Shown here piece by piece: positions 8,494 to 15,984 of a DNA stretch of 26,170 nt. The notes below the pieces were generated by a model, which searched no databases, had not been told where the DNA came from, and worked only from the letters and a program-made list of their open reading frames with translations. Origin of the DNA: Comamonadaceae bacterium (GTDB lineage: Bacteria > Pseudomonadota > Gammaproteobacteria > Burkholderiales > Burkholderiaceae_C); NCBI GenBank assembly GCA_947374705.1, contig CANCDA010000012.1:1-26170 (forward strand). Reading direction: 5' to 3'. Position 1 is the stretch's first letter. Every line of letters begins with the position of its first letter. The translations under genes and the position numbers were made by a program.

Positions 8494-9254
8494 TGGTTAA
8501 GCGCCTCAATGACCCACGATGCAAGACGATCCAGATCGTGACTGGCTTGTCCATGAGGGTCATACACCAGTACTGGCTGATGAAATGCCAATGCTTCCCC
8601 CACAGCAGAATCCGCATGAATACCCATCGGGACTAGACGCTCACCCAAATACCGTTGTAGCAAATCTGCGACGTCGCGATTCAATGATTTACTTCGATCA
8701 ACTTGATTCAGCACGTAAGCACTGCGTAAATTCGGATACTTTTTTTCCATTTCATCGAGACAAGTCTCCATGGCTGGAATTGTTGCATAGGAGCCCGCAT
8801 CGGCCAGAACCACAACCAGGATCAGATCTGCACAGGCAAATACCTGTTTTTGATAAACAGAAACACCCGGCGGAGAATCTATCAAAACGACGGCATCTTT
8901 GCTCAGGCCAGAACGCTTAATTTGAGCCCCCAACCAATCAGGCTCATGCTCCAACAGTGTTTCAAAGGCCTCGCGGTCTCTCTCAGCGCCTGCACCATAG
9001 GGCATGCAATCGACATTAAAACCTGAAGGTAAATCCTCACGCCTCCAAGGCTCAGACCGCACAGAGAGCTCACACACACCATCACTGTCCTGGGCTTCCA
9101 AACCAAAATGCCACTGTAGTCCATTTTGCGGATCCAGATCAATGGCAGTGACACGGCCCTCACCCAGCTTGCCTGCCAGGGCAGCAGCCAGGTTGGCCGT
9201 CACTGAGGTTTTCCCAACGCCACCTTTCATGGATATAACGCCAACGATACTCAT
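8490..9254 (-). CDS. bcsQ: BcsQ-like ParA-family ATPase (first copy)
   Basis: A 254-residue ATPase with KGGVGKTS (10-17) as deviant Walker A, AIDLDPQNG, and VVLIDSPPGVSVY as the Walker B region. The tail carries LVPMGIHADSAVGEALAFHQPV and a final SHDLDRLASWV, which is the BcsQ/YhjQ pattern. It sits between the bcsP-like and bcsA-like genes, the standard bcsQ slot, and overlaps both by ATGA (start at 9254, stop at 8490), so its translation is probably coupled to theirs. The expected role is cytoplasmic assembly or localisation of the synthase complex at the inner membrane. Compared with the copy at 2382-3128 the two share the fold and the IHxDxxVxxALAF signature, but differ widely elsewhere, so this is not a recent duplication. 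Confidence 0.88.
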   Translation of the reverse strand: MSIVGVISMKGGVGKTSVTANLAAALAGKLGEGRVTAIDLDPQNGLQWHFGLEAQDSDGVCELSVRSEPWRREDLPSGFNVDCMPYGAGAERDREAFETLLEHEPDWLGAQIKRSGLSKDAVVLIDSPPGVSVYQKQVFACADLILVVVLADAGSYATIPAMETCLDEMEKKYPNLRSAYVLNQVDRSKSLNRDVADLLQRYLGERLVPMGIHADSAVGEALAFHQPVLVYDPHGQASHDLDRLASWVIEALNQ

Positions 9255-9952
9255 CGTTTACTCAATTTTTTAAGAATTGACAGTTTCGCAAGAGGTGCCG
9301 AAGGCGGAGGCTCTATTTTTTTGCCGCTCAAGCGATCAAAAATTCCACGTAAGGACTTATTTTCAGCGACTGTGGCTGGCTGACTTGCTATCGTTTCAAG
9401 CGCTAATTTCTTAGCCAAGAGCGGCTTCTTAATATCAAGAAATTTTCTTGGCTCAATAAGCGGCTTGTCCTGGTTGTCGCTCTCATCGTCAGTCGCCTTT
9501 TTCAGTTGGGCTATTTTCTTTGCGTCGTCGTAGAGCTTGGTTTCCACATTGGGTCTAACTGGCGCTTTGACTTTGGTTTCTGCGATCGTCACACGTTCCA
9601 CCGGTTTTGGCGGAGCTGCACTGACATTGACGGATACGCTAACCGGAGGTTTTGCTTTTGTACCCGACATTTTTCTGAGGCTTTCAGCCAATTTTTCTTT
9701 TGAAGTGCCACTAGGCACAGACAAAACTTGCTTCCTGCCTCCCGCTCTTGTTTTTGGAGAACTCAACCAATGATGGCGCTCATCTTCGGTCAACTCAGGG
9801 GTTTGCTCTAATTTTTGAGGCGGCGTGGTTTTGAGCAGCGGCCAGCGCTGCTCCATCTCACGCACTGAAGCGTTAATGACGGTTTTTGATTTGGAATCAT
9901 CAGGCCCAAGGGATTTGATGATTTTAGCAACGTCCTTGTTGGATTTAGGCAT
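9251..9952 (-). CDS. BcsP-like proline/lysine-rich cellulose-biosynthesis accessory protein
   Basis: A 233-residue protein of low complexity, rich in Lys, Pro and Ser, with no signal peptide or membrane helix. The N-terminus DVAKIIKSLGPDD resembles the short opening motif of BcsR/BcsP proteins (D-I-x-x-L-F-x-x-F-G). EMEQRWPLLK (32-41) resembles the RWPLL motif of BcsP, and SLRGIFDRLSG near the C-terminus resembles their LFxRL ending. Start is ATG 9952 with a strong AAGGAG eight bases upstream. It overlaps bcsQ by four bases and follows bcsD, so it sits exactly where bcsP lies in type-I bcs operons. BcsP/BcsR proteins are thought to work with BcsQ in the cytoplasm. The motifs are short, so position in the operon carries much of this call; an unrelated disordered protein is possible. 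Confidence 0.6.
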   Translation of the reverse strand: MPKSNKDVAKIIKSLGPDDSKSKTVINASVREMEQRWPLLKTTPPQKLEQTPELTEDERHHWLSSPKTRAGGRKQVLSVPSGTSKEKLAESLRKMSGTKAKPPVSVSVNVSAAPPKPVERVTIAETKVKAPVRPNVETKLYDDAKKIAQLKKATDDESDNQDKPLIEPRKFLDIKKPLLAKKLALETIASQPATVAENKSLRGIFDRLSGKKIEPPPSAPLAKLSILKKLSKR

Positions 9953-9979
9953 CTATGTGCTCCTTTGTATCTTCGATTT

Positions 9980-10447
9980 TCATGATTGCGAAAATCGCAA
10001 ACGTATATCCATACCGTCTTGTGACGCAGAAATACAATTCATTGTCATGTCATCGCTCGCGCCAAACTCAGTGAACAAGGTCTGGTAAAAGCCTTCCAGC
10101 AAACCAACGCTCCATGCGAGTGAATCATCACCAAATGCCTGCGCCAAGGGGGCGCATTGATGGCTGATATTAATGCCCTCATCTTCTTCATTCAACTCCA
10201 CCCAGCCCCAACTCATTTCTGCCCAAAATGCATTCAAACAAGACTCCAAATCCTCCAAGGATTCAACGTTCTCAAACGCCTCACCAGCGGCAGTCGCAAA
10301 TTGCTCACCAATTCTGAAGAAGAAATCACGCAGATCAGGCGCGTCTGAAACGGAGGACATTTCAGCCGCCATTGCACGCAACAGTCTTGCAAACTGCGCA
10401 TCAATTTTCACTGTTTTCGCGTATTTTTTGAAGTTTTCAGTCGTCAT
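9980..10447 (-). CDS. bcsD: Cellulose synthase subunit D (BcsD/AcsD family)
   Basis: A 155-residue soluble protein, the usual length for BcsD (156 in Komagataeibacter). WGWVELN (80-86) corresponds to the WGYVKLD motif, followed by a conserved His (H96) and LLEGFYQTLF (116-125), which matches the LEGLYGRW region. BcsD forms a periplasmic or membrane-proximal octameric ring that bundles glucan chains in acetic acid bacteria. ATG 10447 is preceded by AGAGGAT. It has 39 bases before it and 27 after it, and the order bcsD-bcsP-bcsQ-bcsA-bcsB is that of type-I operons. No signal peptide is evident, as in other BcsD proteins. Its presence beside an apparently inactive BcsA is unusual. Confidence 0.88.
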   Translation of the reverse strand: MTTENFKKYAKTVKIDAQFARLLRAMAAEMSSVSDAPDLRDFFFRIGEQFATAAGEAFENVESLEDLESCLNAFWAEMSWGWVELNEEDEGINISHQCAPLAQAFGDDSLAWSVGLLEGFYQTLFTEFGASDDMTMNCISASQDGMDIRLRFSQS

Positions 10448-10486
10448 TGTTAAATTATCCTCTTAAAACATTACACGTAATCATCG

Positions 10487-12382
10487 TTAATTCGTTAATG
10501 AAAAAGTAGCCAAATAGGCGTAATTCCCCGGCTCCAATGTGTCAAACACGATAGATGAGCGAAATTCATCTATTTTTTTAACCACAGGCTCCTTCATCCC
10601 GATCTTCAAAGCTTTAACGGTTGAGAACACCCCTTTCTGGGGCAGCATAACCGTCATACTGCCCCCGGAGACAGGTTTGTTACCCGTGACAGTGACATTG
10701 AACTCAATCCTTTGCCCTAACTGCTTGTAGGAGATTTTAAATCGATCTCTTTCCCGCCACCAGTCGGCCACCTGACCGGCTGTAGCCAACCACATGGTGT
10801 CTTTGTTTTTTTTGACATGATCCAAAAAAGTGGGCATAGCTTTGTACAAAACATCATCGGGTTTGAAGTTTTGACTGTGCACACTCAACCACCCTAATGC
10901 TCCTGTTGCCAACGACAAATTAAAATCGTCTATTAGCGCCTGCGAAGTTTGTTCAATGTTTAAATTTTCGCGGGCCAAATTGATATCATCGCGCTGGCTA
11001 CGTGGCAATAAAACAATTGAATCCACCAATTCCACATCTTCTTGTTTAAGAAACTCCGGTAATCGACCTTCGGTTCGCGCTGGGTCTACTGCATGGTGAC
11101 GAATGCCATATTTCTGCAAAAGTCGCTCTGTCACCGCGTTGTAACCTTCGGTTGGTGCACGAAAGCCGGTGATATTCTTAACGCCAGGCAAGACCGAGGC
11201 CAACTGCTGCTGCATATTCGTGATGCGCTGCTCTTGCAAAGACACCAATTGCCCTTTGAAACTGTCATGAACATCGCCGTGGTAGGCAATTTCAAATCCT
11301 TTGGCAAGTTGCGTAATGACATCTGGAAACGCCTTGGCGACCGATGTTAAAACATAGAACGTAGGACGATACTCCAAGGTGGAGCGCAGTAAGTTAGCAA
11401 ATGGCAGTGCGTTAGGGAAGCCCTCTTCTGTGTCCATTTCAATCACTTGGGCAAATTGCTTCCCATTTGGCCAAGCCGACTTAACGACCACGGATTCCCG
11501 CAACAACCACTTGATGGTGTCGTCTATCAAACCGTAGGTGGCCAGAGGGTGTGATTCCCAACTTGTTTCTGCAAATGCGAATGCAACTGTTCGGCTTGAG
11601 CTTGTTAACGACTGGGCAGTTTCGGCATAAATGATGGCACCCTCATCTTTGCTGGCATCGTCAATCACGCGAGCCCAGTTCATGAAACGACCTGCAACGC
11701 GATCGCCTTTGAATCGCAAAAGCGACTCAGACGTTTTACTCATCCAAATGCGTTGACCAGAGGGATGCGTGTGGGATAGAGGTGACTCACCCGTCAAAAT
11801 AAGCTGGCGATTCTCTGATTCTGTTGACACTTCACCGACTGTTTTGGCACCCAAAGTCTCAAGAAATTGCCAGCCTTCCCAGTCGCCATTGCCATTTCTG
11901 GTGCCCGTCGCCCATGTGCTTAAGACAGAACCGCCCCGACTCCTGAAAGCGGCTATTTCAGCCCGCTCCGTTTCACCCATCGCCACTGTTGAAGCCAGGA
12001 TTAAGACGCCATTACTCAGCCCTCTTAGCTTTGAAAGATCATCAATTTCAGCCACGTCCCGATTTCGACTACGGAAATAGCTTCTCCACGGGGTTAGCAG
12101 AGTATCGTAATTTCCACCAATTTTTGAAAAATAGGTGCGTGTTACGGGCGATGTGTAAAACATAACGCGAGTACTGGTCGGCGCGAAATAAGCGACCACA
12201 CCGCGCAAGCCGACTAACGGAGAAGGCCAACCCAGTGTATTCATCATGATCGTGAAGACCAAGAGCGGAATCAGGATGCCAAATACAAAAAAAGGCGACA
12301 TGAAAAATCCAATCCGTCTAAAAAACGGAATAGATTTCCTCTGCCTTTGCAGCGGTGATGGCTGAATAGCGGAAGTGTCCAT
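10487..12382 (-). CDS. Membrane-anchored polysaccharide deacetylase (NodB/CE4 type)
   Basis: I take ATG 12382 as start (631 residues); an in-frame TTG at 12403 would add seven residues. A basic cytoplasmic N-terminus and one helix (about 26-52) place the rest in the periplasm. Residues 73-190 look like a GATase/ThuA-like alpha/beta domain (RGLSNGVLILAS, FRSRGGSVLSTWATG). The NodB domain follows: EMDTEEGF with D317 and E319/E320 (motif 1), YHGDVH with H368 and H372 (motif 2), FRAPTEG with R408 (motif 3), VDSIVLLP (453-460), and LSVHSQNF with H502 (motif 5). A beta-rich C-terminal part ends the protein. Such enzymes remove N-acetyl groups from hexosamine polymers, in the way PgaB does. It lies between the small TM gene and bcsD. 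The substrate is inferred only. Confidence 0.85.
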   Translation of the reverse strand: MDTSAIQPSPLQRQRKSIPFFRRIGFFMSPFFVFGILIPLLVFTIMMNTLGWPSPLVGLRGVVAYFAPTSTRVMFYTSPVTRTYFSKIGGNYDTLLTPWRSYFRSRNRDVAEIDDLSKLRGLSNGVLILASTVAMGETERAEIAAFRSRGGSVLSTWATGTRNGNGDWEGWQFLETLGAKTVGEVSTESENRQLILTGESPLSHTHPSGQRIWMSKTSESLLRFKGDRVAGRFMNWARVIDDASKDEGAIIYAETAQSLTSSSRTVAFAFAETSWESHPLATYGLIDDTIKWLLRESVVVKSAWPNGKQFAQVIEMDTEEGFPNALPFANLLRSTLEYRPTFYVLTSVAKAFPDVITQLAKGFEIAYHGDVHDSFKGQLVSLQEQRITNMQQQLASVLPGVKNITGFRAPTEGYNAVTERLLQKYGIRHHAVDPARTEGRLPEFLKQEDVELVDSIVLLPRSQRDDINLARENLNIEQTSQALIDDFNLSLATGALGWLSVHSQNFKPDDVLYKAMPTFLDHVKKNKDTMWLATAGQVADWWRERDRFKISYKQLGQRIEFNVTVTGNKPVSGGSMTVMLPQKGVFSTVKALKIGMKEPVVKKIDEFRSSIVFDTLEPGNYAYLATFSLTN

Positions 12383-12411
12383 TGACTCAATCAATCGCTT
12401 CAATGTTGAAC

Positions 12412-12639
12412 TTACTGTTTACCGCCATCGCTTAAAGCCGGGGCTTCTGGCACATAGCGATTCAGAAAAATGGGCTCATAGCTTGATCCTGCTGGCAAAC
12501 CATCTTCCTCTCTGCCAACCTTGGCCTTGGGTTTGCGTTTATCTCGAAGCTTAAACGCGACATAGGCGGCGACGCCGATCATGACCGTGCCGATGGTTGT
12601 AGCCAAAATAACCGTGGCCAATATTGAAATTAAGTCCAT
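12412..12639 (-). CDS. 75-residue single-TM protein, possible synthase partner
   Basis: ATG 12639 lies one base after the stop of the GT2 gene, with AAGGGA about nine bases upstream; a TTG at 12663 in the same frame is less likely. The product has one membrane helix (about 4-29, SILATVILATTIGTVMIGVA within it), then a basic KLRDKRKPKAK stretch and a soluble tail of some 35 residues (REEDGLPAGSSYEPIFLNRY in part). I do not recognise a family. By position and size it could play the role of PgaD, the small membrane partner that stabilises the PgaC synthase and binds c-di-GMP with it, or of the small BcsF-like proteins. There is no sequence proof of either. Tight coupling to the GT2 gene is the main reason to believe it is real. 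Confidence 0.75.
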   Translation of the reverse strand: MDLISILATVILATTIGTVMIGVAAYVAFKLRDKRKPKAKVGREEDGLPAGSSYEPIFLNRYVPEAPALSDGGKQ

Positions 12640-12640
12640 A

Positions 12641-13990
12641 TCAAAGTTTCCCTTCTCGTTCAAGTTTTCCCCAAGTCATTGCTTGACCACGCCATTCTTC
12701 AATGGTGGCAAATACCTTGGAGACGTCAATAATATTGATATAAAAAAGTCGGAACGTAATAGCGTAAAGAATCAATGAGGGCTCTTCTTCTTCCACAATC
12801 ACGCAGTAGGCAGCTGCCACAACGTCCAGCAAAGTCAGTTGCAGCCACCAATAAAACAACAGTGATGCCAGTCCGTACTGGATGGCCACATAACTAAAGA
12901 ACAAATTCCCCAGCAAGGTTGAAAAAGGCCACATGATGCCCTCAAACAACATATACCAAAGAATGAAGCAATTCACACCCGCTTTTCTGGGTTGCCACAG
13001 CGCATAGCTGTGTTTCTTAGTAGCTTGCAGAATTCCACGGGTCCAGCGATACCGCTGCTTGAGTAAATCCAGCAGCCGACTGGGAGTTTCAACCCAGGCA
13101 ATCGCATTCGGCTCATAGGCAATGTGCCAGCCTTGCATCAGCATCTTAAGGGTGAGGTCGCAGTCTTCAGCAAACGTATCGGTGTCATAGCCTCCCACCT
13201 GCTGAAGCACAGACTTGCGGAACATGCCCAAGGGCCCAGGAATGATGTTAACCGCGCGCATATAACTCTGCGCCTTGCGCGCCATGGCCAGGCCTTCAAC
13301 GTACTCCAGCGCCTGGATTCTGCTCCACATGCTGTCCCGATTCAGCACCTTTACATTACCCGCGACCGCACCCACCATGGGGTTGTCAAAATGCCGAACA
13401 CACGCCCGCAAGGTGTTGCTCGTCAATTTGGTATCGCCATCCATATTGAGAACAAACTCCCCTCTCGCCAACGTCATCCCTGTATTCAAGGCCTCCGCCT
13501 TGCCACCATTGCGCTTGGTAACCACTCGCACTGAAATATCACTGGACTCCTGCGCGACCACCATGGCTTTCTCATAGGTATCGTCGGTAGAGCCATCATC
13601 GATCACAAGGATTTCGAAGTTCGGATAACTCAGTTGGAGCAGCGAGCGCAGCGCGGCTTGTATAACAATGCCTTCGTTATAGGCTGGCACAACCAAGGAA
13701 ATCATGGGCAGTGAACTTTCATCGCGCTCCACGTACCTTGGGTAGCCCCGTTTGATCACCTCAAAATGCTCCATGAAGGAGTAAAGAATCAACACCGCAT
13801 AGCGGATCACCAACAGGCCCAGAAAAACCAGCAAGTAGGTGCTGATGGCCGCCAGCACATAACTCTCCATCAGAAGCGCGAACGAACCTTGCGCTTCGCG
13901 CACGTTCTGGTAGCTCATGATCAACAAATAGATCATTCCGCTCACCATCAGTGCGGCCACAGCCAGCCGTATGACTTTTTTTACCTCCAC
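12641..13990 (-). CDS. PgaC/NodC-like GT2 processive glycosyltransferase
   Basis: A 449-residue inner-membrane family-2 glycosyltransferase with every processive motif present: VPAYNEG (101-107), DDGSTD (131-136), NGGKAEALN (161-169), DGD (184-186), EDCDLT (275-280) and QRYRW (312-316). N-terminal helices lie at about 6-26 and 41-71, and C-terminal helices at about 340-400, followed by WGKLEREG. Length and layout fit PgaC (about 440). I choose GTG 13990, which overlaps the preceding stop by 10 bases and has GGAAAA upstream; the next ATG (13948) would cut the first helix, and a frame open from 14098 lies inside the barrel gene. No PilZ domain is present. This is the only intact synthase seen in the operon, so it probably polymerises the sugar, perhaps GlcNAc given the deacetylase nearby. 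Confidence 0.9.
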   Translation of the reverse strand: MEVKKVIRLAVAALMVSGMIYLLIMSYQNVREAQGSFALLMESYVLAAISTYLLVFLGLLVIRYAVLILYSFMEHFEVIKRGYPRYVERDESSLPMISLVVPAYNEGIVIQAALRSLLQLSYPNFEILVIDDGSTDDTYEKAMVVAQESSDISVRVVTKRNGGKAEALNTGMTLARGEFVLNMDGDTKLTSNTLRACVRHFDNPMVGAVAGNVKVLNRDSMWSRIQALEYVEGLAMARKAQSYMRAVNIIPGPLGMFRKSVLQQVGGYDTDTFAEDCDLTLKMLMQGWHIAYEPNAIAWVETPSRLLDLLKQRYRWTRGILQATKKHSYALWQPRKAGVNCFILWYMLFEGIMWPFSTLLGNLFFSYVAIQYGLASLLFYWWLQLTLLDVVAAAYCVIVEEEEPSLILYAITFRLFYINIIDVSKVFATIEEWRGQAMTWGKLEREGKL

Positions 13991-15825
13991 AGCTTTTCCA
14001 AACTCACTGCAAACGTATTGGCGCGGTACGGGGCATTGTCTCGTAGGCTCGACAAGCCCCACAAACTGAAGCCAAGCGCTATATCGCCAGTCAGCCACCG
14101 CTTGGCACCTGCGGTCCAGCTCCAGCTATCCCCGGCCTCACCATAAACAGGAATCCCCACCTGAGCGGAGGCATACAAGTTCCACGCATCCTCCGCCCAT
14201 TCACCCATCAAGCCTGCGTACACCGAGCCAGTACCTTTTGCGGGTGACCAATAGTTAGGTGTGTTGAATTTGGCGTCTCGCGTCTCAAGACCTATCAAAG
14301 GCTTGAAGTGTGAGCCCAAGGGGCGCCAGTTAGGGGACAAGCGCAGACTGCTGGTCCATATCGTGTTTCCGTCTGAAACGCCATAGCCATCCACTCGCCC
14401 CACCAGCTTGCCAAACGAAAATCCGTGGGAAGCCTGCAAACCCAGGTGCGAGGCCGACAGATTCGCAGCAATGGCGTTAGGGTTGGTTGAGAAGCGACCC
14501 CAGTTAACCACGCCCACTTCAACCAAGATGGGTCGCTCACCCAAAGCCACCCCTACGCTGCCAAAAACGGCATTGCCAATCGAGCTGACTTCAAAACTCG
14601 GCCTGTATTCCTGCTCAAGCGACCTGTAGCGAAATGTTGCGTCTCTTTGATCCGTCTCTATGCCGGGCAAACTGGCCCTAAAGCGACTGGTCTCAATCTC
14701 CATGATGTTCGCCCCTGAACTGTCACGCCAGCGGTGATTGGCCGTGAGGGATCGTGTATTCAAGTCGGAGGAATCGGTAGAACCGCCGTAAGTCAACATC
14801 GTGCGCGGACTAAGCTCACGCGAAGTCATCTCAAGCCCCAGCCGCGCATCCGGGTTCTCAGGATCTAAGGCCAGCACAGATCGATACACCGGCGCCGCAC
14901 GGTGGTCATAGCCCAACCAGCGGTCAATATTAGCCAAACCAATGTTGCCTTCGTTAGCAAGCTTTCCTGTGGTCAAGCCTTGATAGGCTTGCCTCGCCTC
15001 TGGCAAGCGACCACTCCAGGCCAAACTGTTGGCAAAAATTAATTTCAATTCATCGTCCATGCCACCTTTTTCTTGCAGCGCCAAGCCTGCGGTTCCGGCG
15101 GCTTGGTAGTCCCCCGCAGCATTCAAATCCACAATGCGCTGTTGATCAGGGCTGCGCTTGGGCTGATCGGCCTGGTCCACCACACGCGCGCCCGCTGGGG
15201 GAATGTACTGAAACGGCGCCAGTTGCAACAAGGAGCCACCCGGCGTCACGACCGCTTGTGAGTTCACCGCCACAAATGCAACTGAAGGCGCTACAGCAGG
15301 CAGGGTCACGGGCATGGTCACGGGTGCAAATGCAGGCGGTGGTGGCACAGCTAGAGATGGCGCAGGCGGCACAACCTGAATCGGCGCGACGGGTGAAGTT
15401 GCGGCCACCATCGGGGCAAGGGGGCGCGCGCTTTCGATCAACGGCACAGCAGCCGGTCGGGCAACCTCGGTTTGCGGGGAGTTTTGCAGTGCGCTCAAAC
15501 GGGTCCTGGCTTCGCTCGCGACACTCGTGCCATCCAAAGCTTGCAGTTGAATTTTGGCCTCAACGACCCGCCCCACACGTTGCAAGCTGTCTGCCACTAA
15601 GAGGCGCAAGGGATGATTCCAGGGCTGTAGCAGCAAATCAGACATGCCTTTTGTGGCGGCATCGTCAAATTTCCCTTCTTTGAACAGATCAAAAGCCATA
15701 CTGGGCACATTTTTTGTTTGTGCCATGCCCGACAGGGGAGCGCACAGACAGCACACCACTAACGCAGACACCACCCCCAACGCGCGAAGGTAGAGGGGGT
15801 GTCGTGATTTTGAATGGTTAGTCAT
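13981..15825 (-). CDS. Outer-membrane TPR/beta-barrel export protein (PgaA/BcsC-C/YaiO-like)
   Basis: The 614-residue product starts at ATG 15825 (a TTG at 15840 is possible; neither has a clear ribosome site). A signal peptide (about 11-35, GMAQ) leads into short TPR-like helices (41-112), then an Ala/Pro/Val-rich linker (120-185), a second TPR block (225-335, with ANSLAWSGRLPEARQAYQGL and LDPENPDARLGLE), and a beta-strand-rich domain from about 340 to the end, closing with FAVSLEKLWR. This matches the general plan of PgaA and of the C-terminal half of BcsC: periplasmic TPRs plus an outer-membrane pore for polysaccharide. It is the first gene of the operon and overlaps the GT2 gene. It probably supplies the export pore that the TPR protein at 3119-4015 lacks. 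Confidence 0.82.
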   Translation of the reverse strand: MTNHSKSRHPLYLRALGVVSALVVCCLCAPLSGMAQTKNVPSMAFDLFKEGKFDDAATKGMSDLLLQPWNHPLRLLVADSLQRVGRVVEAKIQLQALDGTSVASEARTRLSALQNSPQTEVARPAAVPLIESARPLAPMVAATSPVAPIQVVPPAPSLAVPPPPAFAPVTMPVTLPAVAPSVAFVAVNSQAVVTPGGSLLQLAPFQYIPPAGARVVDQADQPKRSPDQQRIVDLNAAGDYQAAGTAGLALQEKGGMDDELKLIFANSLAWSGRLPEARQAYQGLTTGKLANEGNIGLANIDRWLGYDHRAAPVYRSVLALDPENPDARLGLEMTSRELSPRTMLTYGGSTDSSDLNTRSLTANHRWRDSSGANIMEIETSRFRASLPGIETDQRDATFRYRSLEQEYRPSFEVSSIGNAVFGSVGVALGERPILVEVGVVNWGRFSTNPNAIAANLSASHLGLQASHGFSFGKLVGRVDGYGVSDGNTIWTSSLRLSPNWRPLGSHFKPLIGLETRDAKFNTPNYWSPAKGTGSVYAGLMGEWAEDAWNLYASAQVGIPVYGEAGDSWSWTAGAKRWLTGDIALGFSLWGLSSLRDNAPYRANTFAVSLEKLWR

Positions 15826-15944
15826 GTTAGAAAAATTCAATTGGGTGGCCCATTTCTTATTACGGAAATGTAAGTGGTTTCGTTTAAAAATCCCGCGTTT
15901 GACATCACCATACCGTGTAACAGTTCACATTTTATGAAAAGTAT

Positions 15945-15980
15945 GTCTGATTTAGCCCATTGATCAGACCAAAGTCTGAT
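15945..15980. promoter_or_regulatory. Palindrome with an extra half-site upstream of the polysaccharide operon
   Basis: ATCAGAC (15963-15969) and GTCTGAT (15974-15980) form a perfect 7-base inverted repeat with a 4-base spacer. A further GTCTGAT lies at 15945-15951, so the middle copy could pair with either neighbour. The element is about 120-155 bases before the first gene of the operon and four bases after the stop of the transporter gene. On the minus strand an AT-rich CATAAAAT (near 15930-15940) could serve as a -10 box, but no convincing -35 is visible. No T-run follows, so an operator or an RNA switch is as likely as a terminator. Confidence 0.35.
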
Positions 15981-15984
15981 GACC

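Noticed and set aside
13990..14098. Longer N-terminus for the GT2 protein, with an upstream ATG at 14098
   Set aside because: The extra 36 codons lie inside the barrel gene and encode no membrane or signal pattern; GTG 13990 gives the usual PgaC length.
15826..15984. c-di-GMP riboswitch before the polysaccharide operon
   Set aside because: I looked for the conserved GEMM-type sequence blocks and found none; only the palindrome is visible.
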